Of a stretch of 64,000 nt of DNA, positions 43,298 to 53,025 are shown piece after piece (positions within the stretch are counted from its first letter, which is position 1; each line of letters opens with the position of its first letter). Made by a program: the position numbers and the translations under genes. The notes beneath the pieces were generated by a model that saw nothing but the letters and a program-made list of their open reading frames with translations, made no database searches and was not told the DNA's origin. Origin of the DNA: Sulfoacidibacillus ferrooxidans (GTDB lineage: Bacteria; Bacillota; Bacilli; Alicyclobacillales; SLC66); assembly GCF_022606465.1 (NCBI RefSeq), contig NZ_JALBUF010000001.1:186001-250000 (forward strand). Reading direction: 5' to 3'.

Positions 43298-43802
43298 AGT
43301 GATCACCCCAATTCATTATACCAAGCGCACGTAAGCGTAAAGCCTCTACTACAAACCCCTGTTGCTCAGAAGGAAGCTGGTGCATAAACTCTCGTGGATC
43401 TACCCATTTTCGTGCGCTCACTTCTGGATTTGCAACAAATTCCCCTTCACTAACCACTTTACAAAGCACCGCCACATCCAAACTGATGGTTGCTTGTGCT
43501 AAAGCAACTAAAAATAAGGGCTCCACTTGGAGATTGGCCTCTTCTTGCAATTCACGAACGACTGTTTCAAAAGGCGTTTCCGTTGCTTCCTTTAATCCTC
43601 CTGGCAAACGCCACAAAAATTCCTTCCTATACGTATGATGAAGAATGAGTAGCTCACCATTGGAATTAAATACAATAGCAACAACTCCGATCACATACTT
43701 CTTTTTTAGCGTATAAATCATCGTTTTCAAAAGCTGCGATGGTAATATACGCGCCATGAATACGCTAAAAGATTGCCACCACATGCCCTGATGACGGCTC
43801 AT
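43290..43802 (-). CDS. Nudix hydrolase
   Basis: A 170-residue protein with the Nudix box GLKEATETPFETVVRELQEE (near 68-90), complete in its Glu residues. The first 30 residues are an unusual hydrophobic/basic tail with MWWQSF, which could bind the membrane. It hydrolyses a nucleoside-diphosphate-linked compound; the substrate is unknown. The start ATG overlaps the TGA of the cobD-like gene (ATGA), and its own end overlaps the dehydrogenase. Confidence 0.85.
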   Translation of the reverse strand: MSRHQGMWWQSFSVFMARILPSQLLKTMIYTLKKKYVIGVVAIVFNSNGELLILHHTYRKEFLWRLPGGLKEATETPFETVVRELQEEANLQVEPLFLVALAQATISLDVAVLCKVVSEGEFVANPEVSARKWVDPREFMHQLPSEQQGFVVEALRLRALGIMNWGDHYE

Positions 43803-44878
43803 CAACTGGACAACTCCGAAGCAAGTTCATCAATCAATATAGCGTTTTTATGATGATGTAAGATAGCCATACGAAATACACTTGGTGTAAACGTCCCATA
43901 AGATGCACAATCTCTAACAAAAAAACCTATTTTCGTTAACTTTTCCTGCCACTTAGCTACATGAAGACCACCAAAACTCCCATCAACCAACAAAAAGTTG
44001 GCTGAGGATGGATATACAATCACGCCATGTATTTTCTCCAATTGTTTCATGCAATCATTACGTTCCTCTCTTAACCACTCTCTTGTTTTCATAGCAAATG
44101 AATGATCCTGAAGTGCTGCTATCCCAGCTTCCTCTGCTAATAGATTCACACTCCAACCGTCGCGCATCTGAACGATGTGATCCACTATTTTTTGATCTGC
44201 AACCCCAAACCCTAGCCGCAAACCTGCGATACCGTACATTTTTGTAAGAGATCTAACCACTACGATATGCGAATGAACTAACGGTAATGAGGAATGTTCC
44301 TCTCCACCATCCACAAAATCAATAAACGCTTCATCAATCATGGCATATGCACCACATTGCAAAATAAGCTCATAAATAACCTCTAACTCAGAGCGAGAGT
44401 AAAACCGACCAGAAGGATTATGAGGGGTATTAATGACCAATAAATCCCCCTTCCTTAACGTATCCTTTATGGAATATATAGGCAAGCAAAAATCAGATGC
44501 CATAGTTATTTTTTTTATCGGTATGAGATTTCTTTTAGCAGCATGAGCATATTCCGAAAATGAAGGTTCAAGTAGTACAACACGCTTTGGTCGTAAAACC
44601 CGCAAAAATAAATCAATCACTTCTGATGCCCCATTTGCGGCAAAAACGCAGTCTTTTGAAACACCGTAACGCTCGCTAAATATTTGGCGCAAACGCCTGG
44701 AAACTGGATCTGGATAATCATTTATTTTATAAATATTTTGTAAAATTGCTGTTGTCACAGATGCTGGTGGAGCGTACGGGTTAATATTTGCACTATAATC
44801 AGTGATATCATCCCTCGACTTTCTCGCTATCACTTCATAGTCAACCATGCGTCCGCCATGAGTCACGATTGAGTCCAC
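43802..44878 (-). CDS. CobD-like threonine-phosphate decarboxylase / aminotransferase
   Basis: A 358-residue fold-type I PLP enzyme. The N-terminal THGGRMVDYEVIARKS and DYSANINPYAPP are typical of CobD, and the PLP-binding segment is VVVRSLTKMYGIAGLRLGFG, with INTPHNPSGRFY upstream. CobD makes (R)-1-amino-2-propanol phosphate for cobalamin; histidinol-phosphate aminotransferases are close relatives. No other cobalamin gene is in the window, and the operon partners (Nudix, hydroxyacid dehydrogenase) are not part of that pathway. GTG start after GGAGG. Confidence 0.78.
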   Translation of the reverse strand: MDSIVTHGGRMVDYEVIARKSRDDITDYSANINPYAPPASVTTAILQNIYKINDYPDPVSRRLRQIFSERYGVSKDCVFAANGASEVIDLFLRVLRPKRVVLLEPSFSEYAHAAKRNLIPIKKITMASDFCLPIYSIKDTLRKGDLLVINTPHNPSGRFYSRSELEVIYELILQCGAYAMIDEAFIDFVDGGEEHSSLPLVHSHIVVVRSLTKMYGIAGLRLGFGVADQKIVDHIVQMRDGWSVNLLAEEAGIAALQDHSFAMKTREWLREERNDCMKQLEKIHGVIVYPSSANFLLVDGSFGGLHVAKWQEKLTKIGFFVRDCASYGTFTPSVFRMAILHHHKNAILIDELASELSS

Positions 44879-44902
44879 TAGTGTACCTCCTGCTCAATAC
44901 AC

Positions 44903-46195
44903 TTACTTCAATAGCTCTTCTATCATGCCAAGCTTACATACCCGATTGCCAACAATACCGAAACCGATTGCGGTGGCAAACCCTTTTAGCACAACAATCA
45001 CATTGGGCTGCACTTGGTTTTCTTTAGCAAAACCACAATACAAAAAACCCAAAAGCTTCTCATGAACAACTATAGGCACTTGTACAGAGGACAAGCAACC
45101 ATGTAATAAACTATAGGCATCATTCAACCCTTGTATCTTTTGGGAGACATGAACACGTCCACCTTTTAAAGATAGCCATACTTCATCATTCGTGTCATAG
45201 GGTTCATTTCGCTCTTCTTCTTGATCTGACGTCATAGAGAACGCCGCGTGATCCGCCAGAGAAAAAACTTCGATCTTATGAGCGTGAATCACATGTTCTA
45301 GTGTATGACAGGCATCTAACGCAAGCGCTGTTATCGTCATGTGACCTATACTTGTTCGATCTAAAAACCCAGCTAAGGCTACACCATATCGTTCAAAAGA
45401 AACAGACAAGATCGATCGATTTGGCGTTGAACGTAGCGCGACTACTTGATGATCAAGCATGCGATCTAACGGTTTTGCTAGAAAATAACCCTGACCATAC
45501 TCTACTCCCAAATCGCGAAGTGCATTAAACTCCGCTTGAGTTTCAATGCCCTCTGCAATCAAATGAATGGATCCAAGCTTCTTTGCAAACGTAACAATAC
45601 TCGCAACCATAGCTGCTTTCATGGGATTAGTGTCAATCCCACGCACAAGTCCAATATCAAGTTTCATCCAATTTGGCTGAATCTCTACTGTTCGATTTAA
45701 TCCAGCGTACCCACTACCAATATCATCGATCGCAATGTCAATACCTAATCGGCGAATGGGGTCTAGCAGTTCTGACCAAGGTGTAACAGTTGGATCTGCT
45801 GTGCGCTCACACACTTCAAGAACAAGTGGAATGGCTCCTTTGGTTCGCTTAACAAATGCATGCAACGTTTGCCCTAATTTTTTAGATTGCAAAGTACTAG
45901 GGATGACATTCACAAAAAAGCGCATCTTAGCTAATGGCGTACGACCCAGTTGGTCAAGTGCTCGTCCAAGTAAAAATAGATCAAAGTCATTTAGCTGTTC
46001 AAAAGCCTCTGCAGCTGTCAGTAATTCTTCAATAGCCATTGCTTTACCATTGGCACCAGATGGGCGGCTTAACAGTTCATAACCGATAATTTGACCAGTT
46101 TCCAGTCGTAAAATAGGTTGGAACACTAGTTGTAATTGGCCATTTTCTTTAAATTCGTTCCATGCTGTTTCCAGATGGGGAGAAAGCTGATTCAT
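44903..46195 (-). CDS. EAL-domain protein with C-terminal GAF-like domain
   Basis: A 430-residue cytoplasmic protein. The EAL domain (residues about 15-255) has the signature as YELLSRP (ELL in place of EAL). The other catalytic residues look intact: FVNVIP, LEVCER, IDDIGSGYAGL, MKLDIGL and AEGIET with QGYFLAKP. It is thus likely an active c-di-GMP phosphodiesterase. The C-terminal 150 residues (SIGHMTITALALDACHTLEHV to FATAIGFGIVGN) look GAF-like and may sense a ligand. It is 24 bp downstream-oriented from the cobD operon and diverges from the DUF2203 gene. Confidence 0.83.
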   Translation of the reverse strand: MNQLSPHLETAWNEFKENGQLQLVFQPILRLETGQIIGYELLSRPSGANGKAMAIEELLTAAEAFEQLNDFDLFLLGRALDQLGRTPLAKMRFFVNVIPSTLQSKKLGQTLHAFVKRTKGAIPLVLEVCERTADPTVTPWSELLDPIRRLGIDIAIDDIGSGYAGLNRTVEIQPNWMKLDIGLVRGIDTNPMKAAMVASIVTFAKKLGSIHLIAEGIETQAEFNALRDLGVEYGQGYFLAKPLDRMLDHQVVALRSTPNRSILSVSFERYGVALAGFLDRTSIGHMTITALALDACHTLEHVIHAHKIEVFSLADHAAFSMTSDQEEERNEPYDTNDEVWLSLKGGRVHVSQKIQGLNDAYSLLHGCLSSVQVPIVVHEKLLGFLYCGFAKENQVQPNVIVVLKGFATAIGFGIVGNRVCKLGMIEELLK

Positions 46196-46334
46196 GTTGT
46201 TTAAACACTCCCCTTACGCAATTGTCTAAATCAGTGCATTACAGTGTATGATGTACATATTCGATACACGTACCTATTCGACACAGTTTTACTTTTTTCC
46301 TGCTATTTCATGTTGCAATCGGAAGGTGAATGGA

Positions 46335-46718
46335 ATGAACAAGCACTATTACACAGTAGAAGAAGCCAATCGATTACTCCCACAGATTAAAGAACAGATG
46401 GAGAACTTGAGAAAATCTCGCGAAGAACTTGCTCTTATGCGACTAGCACTCGTACGCAAACAAAAAGAACAAAAAGATTCTGCCTCAGATTTTTTTACTG
46501 AGGAAGCACAAATTGAATTCTCACTACTTGCTGCACGCCAGCAGATTGATCATCTGCTTTCACTCTCTATAGAAGTAAAAGATATCGATCGTGGATTAGT
46601 TGACTTTTTAACAAAAATCGACGGCAAAGAAGCTTATTTGTGCTGGCGTGATGATGAACCTTCTATTCAGTATTGGCATGGAATCAATGAAGGATATGTG
46701 GGGCGTAAATTAATCTAG
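46335..46718 (+). CDS. DUF2203 family protein
   Basis: A 127-residue, mostly helical cytoplasmic protein. YYTVEEANRLLPQIKEQMENL at the N-terminus and LVDFLTKIDGKEAYLCWRDDEP with WHGINEGYVGRK at the C-terminus are the DUF2203 pattern. The central part is predicted coiled coil. Function is unknown. I chose ATG 46335 after GGAAGGTGA; a longer frame to 46248 has no ribosome site. Confidence 0.85.
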   Translation: MNKHYYTVEEANRLLPQIKEQMENLRKSREELALMRLALVRKQKEQKDSASDFFTEEAQIEFSLLAARQQIDHLLSLSIEVKDIDRGLVDFLTKIDGKEAYLCWRDDEPSIQYWHGINEGYVGRKLI

Positions 46719-46731
46719 ATTACTATGTAAA

Positions 46732-46749
46732 AGCGGGGATGTCCCCGCT
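46732..46749. terminator. Compact GC-rich hairpin
   Basis: AGCGGGG (46732-46738) and CCCCGCT (46743-46749) pair over a 4-nt loop between convergent genes. AAA precedes it, giving U-rich tail on the minus strand; a short but stable terminator. Confidence 0.6.
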
Positions 46750-46997
46750 TATGGCCCTACAAAGAGTGTCGGCCGAGCAGCCGCTAGTTCTAAACGATGA
46801 ACGTGTACTTTACGGTACTCTAGTTCCTTCACACGTGATGCCTCAGTCTGCAAATGATACACACGTACATGCTTCATCAGCGCATCGTTAATCATCACTG
46901 ACTGACCCTGACCGGATGCAAGTTCCAGCAATTTTTGTCGCATATCCTCTGTCATTTCCAATTCTATGCGTAAATGTCCAATCCTACTTTTGTGCAC
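46749..46997 (-). CDS. Small hypothetical protein
   Basis: An 82-residue basic/acidic mixed protein with no family I recognise. The first third (RIELEMTEDMRQKLLELAS) resembles a ribbon-helix-helix-like strand-helix start; the rest is Arg/Glu/Val-rich and has no Cys or membrane helix. The GTG start at 46997 is supported by GGAGG upstream. It is convergent with DUF2203 and lies 80 bp downstream of the MBL hydrolase gene; whether it is co-transcribed is uncertain. Confidence 0.55.
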   Translation of the reverse strand: MHKSRIGHLRIELEMTEDMRQKLLELASGQGQSVMINDALMKHVRVYHLQTEASRVKELEYRKVHVHRLELAAARPTLFVGP

Positions 46998-47076
46998 GCG
47001 TAGATCCTCCTCTACATTACCTCACAGAGTACCCTACGCAAATGCCCGCTATCTGGTTCGTGTTTTAGCGCCCATT

Positions 47077-47709
47077 TTAGGCAAAATGAAAATAGGGATT
47101 GACCGCTCGCTCTTCACCAATCGTTGTGTCATCTTCATGACCAGGATATACGAGTGTTTCATCAGGAAGTGGCCACAACTGCTCGTGCAAAGAACGAATT
47201 AATTGCGGTCCATTCGCAAATTCTAGATCAACTCGGCCAACTGTGCCTGCAAATAACGTATCCCCCGAAAACAAAGTATGTTCCTCTTCACAATAAAAAC
47301 ACACCCCGCCTGGACTATGACCCGGCGTTTCTAATACAGTAAAATGCAGTGAACCTATCGTTATCACATCCCCGCCAACGAGATAACCATCCGGTTTACT
47401 CGTCTTCACTACCAGGTCGAGCCACTCTAATGCTTTTTCATGAGCAGATAGGAGCAATGGCAGCTCCTGTTCATGAATCAATAAGGGAACTTGCAATGCA
47501 CTTCGCAACTCCTCATTGCCAAGAACATGATCAAAATGACAATGAGTATTTACAATATATAGAATATGCAATGATTCTTTTGCAATCAGTTGAAGCACTT
47601 CTGTCATGTCTGAAAAGCTAGGATCAATTACCATGCCATAGCCGTTATCGTCACTCACGACATAAGTATTTGTTCCTAGTTGATTGCGGGTAAAACGCCA
47701 AATCCTCAT
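47077..47709 (-). CDS. MBL-fold metallo-hydrolase (glyoxalase II-like)
   Basis: A 210-residue metallo-beta-lactamase-fold hydrolase. The metal motif is NTHCHFDHVLG, with further ligands in ETPGHSPGGVCF, FSGDTLFAGTVGRVDL and YPGHEDDTTIGEE. It resembles Bacillus YqgX and the short glyoxalase II-like proteins, which act on thioesters of low-molecular-weight thiols. The ATG at 47709 follows AAGGAGGATATG. dtd and relA lie upstream on the same strand, with 10-35 bp gaps, so it probably belongs to that transcript. Confidence 0.88.
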   Translation of the reverse strand: MRIWRFTRNQLGTNTYVVSDDNGYGMVIDPSFSDMTEVLQLIAKESLHILYIVNTHCHFDHVLGNEELRSALQVPLLIHEQELPLLLSAHEKALEWLDLVVKTSKPDGYLVGGDVITIGSLHFTVLETPGHSPGGVCFYCEEEHTLFSGDTLFAGTVGRVDLEFANGPQLIRSLHEQLWPLPDETLVYPGHEDDTTIGEERAVNPYFHFA

Positions 47710-47721
47710 CACATATCCTCC

Positions 47722-48168
47722 TTATAGATGATCAGTATCTAGTGTAAGCGTAACAGGCCCATCGTTAACTAATTCAACTTCCATCATGGCTCCAAACTTA
47801 CCCGTACGAATAAACATACCTGTGTCACGCAATAGCTCATTAAAACGTTCATATAGAGGCTCTGCAACTTCTGGACGAGCCGCCTCCATAAAGTTAGGCC
47901 GCCTTCCCTTACGCGTCTCTCCGTATAAAGTGAACTGCGAAACTGACAGGATGGATCCGCCGACATCTAATAGTGAGTCATTCATCTTTCCTTCTTCATC
48001 TTCAAAAATACGTAAATTAGCAATTTTATCAACCATATACGTTAAGTCTGGTTCCGAATCATCATGAGTAAATCCTACAAATAATAATAACCCGTTTTCA
48101 ATCTCTCCTACCGTTTCGTGCCCTACACGTACTTTTGCATGCTTCACTCGTTGCAAGACTACCCGCAT
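47722..48168 (-). CDS. dtd: D-aminoacyl-tRNA deacylase
   Basis: A 148-residue protein that hydrolyses D-amino acids from mischarged tRNA. The N-terminal [21 protein letters not shown], the [17 protein letters not shown] segment (with the SQFTL motif) and the C-terminal [13 protein letters not shown] (GPVT motif) are both signature sequences of DTD. Length is standard. It lies directly downstream of relA, as in most Firmicutes. Confidence 0.96.
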   Translation of the reverse strand: MRVVLQRVKHAKVRVGHETVGEIENGLLLFVGFTHDDSEPDLTYMVDKIANLRIFEDEEGKMNDSLLDVGGSILSVSQFTLYGETRKGRRPNFMEAARPEVAEPLYERFNELLRDTGMFIRTGKFGAMMEVELVNDGPVTLTLDTDHL

Positions 48169-48204
48169 GAAGATTCTCCCTCCCTTCCTTACATATATTT
48201 GAGG

Positions 48205-50553
48205 CTACTGGATCACGCGTCGTACAGCATAGATATCTTTTATGCGTTTAATCCGATCGACCACTGTTTGTAGATGATCCACATTGCGAATCGAGATACT
48301 TAAATGAATCGTTGCCATTCGCCTACGATCTGATTTTCCCATCACAGCAGTGATATCTGTTTTAGTTTCAACCACAGCATTCATGACTTCGTTAATGAGA
48401 CCTCGGCGATCAAGTGCAGTCACTTCTATATCGACATTGTAGGATTGTCCAATTGCACTTTCCCACTCCACTTCAATCATACGACTGCCTTCATCGATCA
48501 TGGCAAGCACATTTGGGCAATCCTTGCGGTGTACGGATACACCACGACCGCGCGTGATGAACCCAATAATATCATCACCTGGAACTGGATTACAGCACCT
48601 TGAAAAGCGCGTTAATAAATTATCTAGACCCTTAACACGAACCCCTGTATGTCCTTTATTACCATGTTGTTTCTTTTTCTGCTCGCGTTCTTGTGGCGGA
48701 GATAACTGATAATTTGAGACTGAATCTACCGTTTGATCTGTTTTTTTCATACGCTCTGCGATGCGCGTCATGATTTGTACCGCAGATAATCCGCCATATC
48801 CAACAGATGCATATAGATCGTCTGCCTTCGTAAAATTAAATTTACTTAGGATTTCAGGCAAATGATTACTCATCACTGCATGCACATCAAGTTTTTGCTT
48901 AGTAATTTCGCGTTCAATCAAGTCGCGGCCTTTTTCAATATTTTCATCCCGCCGCTCACGCTTAAACCACATGCGTATTTTAGCGCGCGCTTGTGACGTT
49001 TGCGCAATATTGAGCCAGTCGCGACTCGGACCATACGATAATTTGGAGGTGAGAACTTCCACAATATCCCCGGTCCGCAATCTCGTATCTAATGTTACTA
49101 TGCGCCCATTTACCTTAGCGCCTACGCATCGGTTGCCAACATCCGTATGGATGCGATAAGCGAAGTCAATAGGACAAGAACCCGAGGGGAGTTCAATCAC
49201 ATCACCTTTAGGAGTAAAAACAAAGACTTGGTCAGTAAATAAATCCATTTTAAGTGTTTCCATAAATTCTTGCGCATCGCGAAAATCCTGTTGCCATTCG
49301 ATCACTTCGCGAAACCACCCAAGTTTTCTCGCAAACGTCGTTTGCACCGAGGGCATAAGGCTAGAAGAGACCAGCGGATTTTTATCGGGTATAGTTACAT
49401 TGTTTTCCTTGTCTTTATTCTGGTACGTAGTTTCTTTATAAATCCAATGCGCAGCAATCCCATACTCGGCTGTGCGATGCATTTCCCACGTCCGAATTTG
49501 AATTTCAATAGGTTCACCGTTCGGACCAATCACTGTTGTATGTAGACTCTGATATAAATTTGGCTTTGGCATCGCAATGTAATCTTTAAATCGGCCTGGA
49601 ACTGGTTTCCACATCGTATGCACAATACCCAGTACCGCATAACAATCTTTCACCGAGTCGACAATGACACGCACTGCAAATAGATCATATATTTCATTAA
49701 ATTCTTTGTGCATGACCGTCATTTTTTTATAAATACTATAAATATGTTTGGCGCGTCCTGAAAGATCTGCTCGTACACTCAGTTCCTCTAACTTAGCATG
49801 TAAATCAACAATGACTTGTTGAATATAATGCTCTCGTTCTTCACGTTTTTTTGCCATCAAATGGGCAATTCGATAATATTGTTGGGGATCCAAGAAACGT
49901 AGAGATATATCTTCCAGTTCCCATTTGATCGTCGACATCCCCAGCCGATGAGCAAGTGGTGCGAAAATTTCTAGCGTTTCTTCTGCCGTCTTGCGCTGTT
50001 TTTCTAACGGTCTGTACTTTAATGTGCGCATATTGTGCAAACGATCAGCCAAGCGAATCAGCGCGACTCGAATATCTTTAGCCATCGCCAAAAACATCTT
50101 GCGTAAATTTTCCGCCTGTTGTTCCTCGCGTGTTTCAAACCGCAACCGCTTTAACTTTGTAACGCCGTCTACTAGACGAGCAATCTCTTGCCCAAATTGG
50201 CGTTCCACTTCTTCATCCGTGACTTTCGTATCCTCGACAACATCATGCAAGAGAGCCGCCGCAAGCGTACCTGCATCAAGTTTTAATCCAGCCAAAATTC
50301 CTGCTACGGATACCGGGTGCATAATGTATGCTTCACCAGAACTGCGCTTTTGCCCACGATGATGTAACTCTGCGTAAATATAAGCCCGTCGCAATAGTTT
50401 TTTATCATCTTCCGTCAGATAAGGCGCCTTATCGCAGAGCACTTGTAACGCAGACTTCGCTTCCTCATCTGTTAAGGGTTGTTCAAGATCTATACCTTCA
50501 TCTTGCTCATCGTCCGCTTGAATAGGCGGTTCTTTTGAATGATCGTCGTCCAT
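48205..50553 (-). CDS. relA: Bifunctional (p)ppGpp synthetase/hydrolase
   Basis: A 782-residue Rel enzyme of the long RSH type. The HD hydrolase region has HPVSVAGIL, LLHDVVEDT and RLADRLHNMRTL. The synthetase region has RVIVDSVKDCYAVLG and FKDYIAMPKPNLYQSLHTT. A TGS domain (VFVFTPKGDVIELPSGSCPID), a zinc-finger-like region with RFSRCCNPVPGDDIIG and a C-terminal ACT domain follow. It makes and degrades the starvation alarmone. ATG 50553 follows GGTGGGA; the preceding 13 codons to 50592 are unlikely. The N-terminus has an extra acidic stretch of about 35 residues. Confidence 0.96.
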   Translation of the reverse strand: MDDDHSKEPPIQADDEQDEGIDLEQPLTDEEAKSALQVLCDKAPYLTEDDKKLLRRAYIYAELHHRGQKRSSGEAYIMHPVSVAGILAGLKLDAGTLAAALLHDVVEDTKVTDEEVERQFGQEIARLVDGVTKLKRLRFETREEQQAENLRKMFLAMAKDIRVALIRLADRLHNMRTLKYRPLEKQRKTAEETLEIFAPLAHRLGMSTIKWELEDISLRFLDPQQYYRIAHLMAKKREEREHYIQQVIVDLHAKLEELSVRADLSGRAKHIYSIYKKMTVMHKEFNEIYDLFAVRVIVDSVKDCYAVLGIVHTMWKPVPGRFKDYIAMPKPNLYQSLHTTVIGPNGEPIEIQIRTWEMHRTAEYGIAAHWIYKETTYQNKDKENNVTIPDKNPLVSSSLMPSVQTTFARKLGWFREVIEWQQDFRDAQEFMETLKMDLFTDQVFVFTPKGDVIELPSGSCPIDFAYRIHTDVGNRCVGAKVNGRIVTLDTRLRTGDIVEVLTSKLSYGPSRDWLNIAQTSQARAKIRMWFKRERRDENIEKGRDLIEREITKQKLDVHAVMSNHLPEILSKFNFTKADDLYASVGYGGLSAVQIMTRIAERMKKTDQTVDSVSNYQLSPPQEREQKKKQHGNKGHTGVRVKGLDNLLTRFSRCCNPVPGDDIIGFITRGRGVSVHRKDCPNVLAMIDEGSRMIEVEWESAIGQSYNVDIEVTALDRRGLINEVMNAVVETKTDITAVMGKSDRRRMATIHLSISIRNVDHLQTVVDRIKRIKDIYAVRRVIQ

Positions 50554-50601
50554 CGTCCCACCCCAATGCTTACATAATGATTTTCCAATCAACAGATTTA
50601 C

Positions 50602-51129
50602 CTAATCCGCATATTGAAGTAGTGAAAACGTTTCATATCCTGCGAGGTGCTTACGCCCTTCTAAATACTGTAGCTCAATGAGAAAGCCAAGTCCGACTAC
50701 AATTCCACCTGCACGCAAAACAAGATCAATACACGACTGAATGGTTCCACCTGTGGCAAGTAGATCATCAACAATAAACACACGTTGGCCGGGCTTAATC
50801 GCATCTGCATGCATCTCTAAACCATCATGTCCATATTCTAATTGATAATCTTTTCGAATCGTTTCCCCAGGTAATTTCCCTGGTTTTCGAATGGGCACAA
50901 ACCCCACACCAAGTGCATACGCAGTAGGTGCACCGAGCACAAAGCCGCGCGCTTCAGGTCCTACTACTAAATCCACATCACGTGGTCTTCCGAATTCCGA
51001 AATTTGTTGCACCGCATATTGAAAGCTCTCACCATCACATAAAAGTGTAGTAATATCCTTAAAACTAATTCCCGGCTCCGGAAAATCATGAACAACTCGA
51101 ATTTTATGTTGCAATTGTACTAAATCCAC
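50602..51129 (-). CDS. apt: Adenine phosphoribosyltransferase
   Basis: A 175-residue PRTase for adenine salvage. The PRPP-binding motif is [13 protein letters not shown] (near 120), preceded by [20 protein letters not shown] and followed by the family C-terminus. Length is typical. It lies between a CDF transporter gene (4 bp) and relA (about 48 bp). In many bacilli recJ sits immediately upstream of apt; here a CDF gene takes that place. Confidence 0.95.
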   Translation of the reverse strand: MDLVQLQHKIRVVHDFPEPGISFKDITTLLCDGESFQYAVQQISEFGRPRDVDLVVGPEARGFVLGAPTAYALGVGFVPIRKPGKLPGETIRKDYQLEYGHDGLEMHADAIKPGQRVFIVDDLLATGGTIQSCIDLVLRAGGIVVGLGFLIELQYLEGRKHLAGYETFSLLQYAD

Positions 51130-51133
51130 ATCA

Positions 51134-52066
51134 TTACTCCTCGCTATAATAAGGATTCACATGCACGAAGACATCCTCCACATTCGGAAAGCTCTTCATC
51201 ATCTGATATTTTACTTCTTTTGCTACGCGGTGACCAGCAATCACCGTAGACTCTCCATCTACGCTAAGTTTAATATCGACCACCAAATAAGAGCCAAATG
51301 TGCGTGCGCGCAAATCGTCAATGCGCAACACCCCTGCTACGCCTTTCGCAACGTCTAACATCTCGACCGTGGAATTCGCATCCAGTACCTGTTCCATGAG
51401 CGCACGGTATGATTCTCTCGCCAATTGATAGCCAATGTGAACAACAACTATAGCTACAAAGAATCCGGCAATCGGATCAGCTAACAACAGTAGGTGAATA
51501 TGATTCCATTTACCAATGAGAGCGAGCATGATACCGACTGCGGCTGCAAGGGACGAGTACACATCTGATCGGTGATCTGCAGCACCGGCATGTAATGCAG
51601 GCGAATTGACCTTGTTTGCCACTCTCATTTGATAGCGGTACATGATCTCTTTGGCAACCATAGCTGCAAGTGCCGTATATAATGCAATACTGTCAGGCGC
51701 AGTGGAAAGAGTAATAAATCCTCTTATCGATGAATATACCACATCGAGCCCCGCCAAAATTAACATAATAGCTACTAAACTTGCTGCAATTTCTTCTGCC
51801 TTGCCATGTCCATACGGATGATCCGCATCAGCCGGTCGCCTTGCTACGCGTATCCCAATTAGTACTGCGATCGACCCAGCCACGTCTGCACCACTATGGG
51901 CAGCGTCAGCCAAAAGCGCATCGCTGTGGGCGACCACCCCTACGATCCCTTTTACAGCTGTTAAAACAATATTGAGTAGCAAGCTGTAGTAAGCTAATTT
52001 TCTTGATTGGCGTTCATTCTCGCGCTGGGTCTCGATCACAGCATCCCTCTCCTGCACGCCTGTCAT
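51134..52066 (-). CDS. Cation diffusion facilitator transporter
   Basis: A 310-residue CDF protein with six membrane helices and a C-terminal cytoplasmic domain. The metal sites are in [16 protein letters not shown] (helix 2; the usual HSxxD) and [15 protein letters not shown] (helix 5, HxxxD), followed by a C-terminal ferredoxin-like domain ([12 protein letters not shown]). It should export Zn, Mn, Fe or a similar divalent ion by proton exchange. A stem-like repeat (GAACCCCCAGCAATGAGCC...) does not clearly terminate before it. Likely co-transcribed with apt. Confidence 0.9.
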   Translation of the reverse strand: MTGVQERDAVIETQRENERQSRKLAYYSLLLNIVLTAVKGIVGVVAHSDALLADAAHSGADVAGSIAVLIGIRVARRPADADHPYGHGKAEEIAASLVAIMLILAGLDVVYSSIRGFITLSTAPDSIALYTALAAMVAKEIMYRYQMRVANKVNSPALHAGAADHRSDVYSSLAAAVGIMLALIGKWNHIHLLLLADPIAGFFVAIVVVHIGYQLARESYRALMEQVLDANSTVEMLDVAKGVAGVLRIDDLRARTFGSYLVVDIKLSVDGESTVIAGHRVAKEVKYQMMKSFPNVEDVFVHVNPYYSEE

Positions 52067-52116
52067 GAATAAAAAGAACCCCCAGCAATGAGCCAGGGAT
52101 TCATCACTGTGTTCAC

Positions 52117-53025
52117 TTACGCTTTCACTGCCGCATCACGACCACGTGCTAGCGAACGCCCACGCCATGTCACCCAAATCGGACTTGCAATAAATATAGA
52201 GGAGTAAGCCCCACTAATGAGCCCGACGAGAAGAGCGAAACAAAAATCGTGAATAGGATCGCCTCCAAAGAAAAATAGGCTCATCGCAGCAAATAACACC
52301 GTTAATACCGTATTGATGGATCGCGCCATCGTTTGCCATAATGAATGATCCACCAGTGCTTCAAGTTCTTGAAACGTTTTAATCTTAGCGCCTTTGACAT
52401 TCTCTCGAATACGATCAAAAATAACGATCGTGTCATTGATTGAGTATCCTACAATCGTTAGCACTGCAGCAATAAATGGCAAATCAACTTCAATTCGAAG
52501 TAAAGCAAATACGGAGATCACAATAAATGCATCGTGCATTAATGCAACAATACCAGCAACAGCAAAGCGAAATTCAAAGCGAATGGCAACGTAGATAACA
52601 ATCCCTAAAGATGCAAGCAACACCGCTAACACAGCAGTTTGCGACTGCTCTTGTGCGATTATTGGGTCCACTGTCGAATATTCTGGTGGAACTAAAGCTT
52701 TAGGAAATGTCGCGTGAATCGCTGTATTGAGTTTTCCTTCTTGCAGGTTAGTCAATGGATAACTGAGTCGCACGATTGCCATCTCGTTATTGGTTCCACC
52801 TGCAGTAATCCCCTCGGGGCCAACAGCAAAACCGTGCTTTTCAAACATGCTGCGGATAGCCACTGCATTATATGGTTGATTGAGCACGATCTGAACTTGT
52901 GAGCCAGACTTAAAATCTGTACCGAGGTTCAATCCAAAAATCAACAGAACGATTAACCCTGCAACAGTGATCGTTCCTGACAACATGAAAAACCACTTGC
53001 GACGCGCTACAATAGCAAACTTCAT
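52117..53025 (-). CDS. secF: Protein translocase subunit SecF
   Basis: A 302-residue membrane protein with six helices and one periplasm-side loop. TDFKSGSQVQIVL, the D1/D4-type segments IVGYSINDTIVIFDRIREN and the helix FLFALL-like region (FCFALLVGLISGAYSSIFIA) are standard. With SecD it uses the proton gradient to aid late stages of export through SecYEG. Its start overlaps the secD stop (53022-53025), so the two are separate but coupled genes, unlike the fused secDF of Bacillus subtilis. Confidence 0.94.
   Translation of the reverse strand: MKFAIVARRKWFFMLSGTITVAGLIVLLIFGLNLGTDFKSGSQVQIVLNQPYNAVAIRSMFEKHGFAVGPEGITAGGTNNEMAIVRLSYPLTNLQEGKLNTAIHATFPKALVPPEYSTVDPIIAQEQSQTAVLAVLLASLGIVIYVAIRFEFRFAVAGIVALMHDAFIVISVFALLRIEVDLPFIAAVLTIVGYSINDTIVIFDRIRENVKGAKIKTFQELEALVDHSLWQTMARSINTVLTVLFAAMSLFFFGGDPIHDFCFALLVGLISGAYSSIFIASPIWVTWRGRSLARGRDAAVKA

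Noticed and set aside
44903-46195. Catalytically dead EAL protein because of ELL in place of EAL
   Set aside because: All other metal and catalytic residues are visible, and Ala at this place is not catalytic. Activity is likely.
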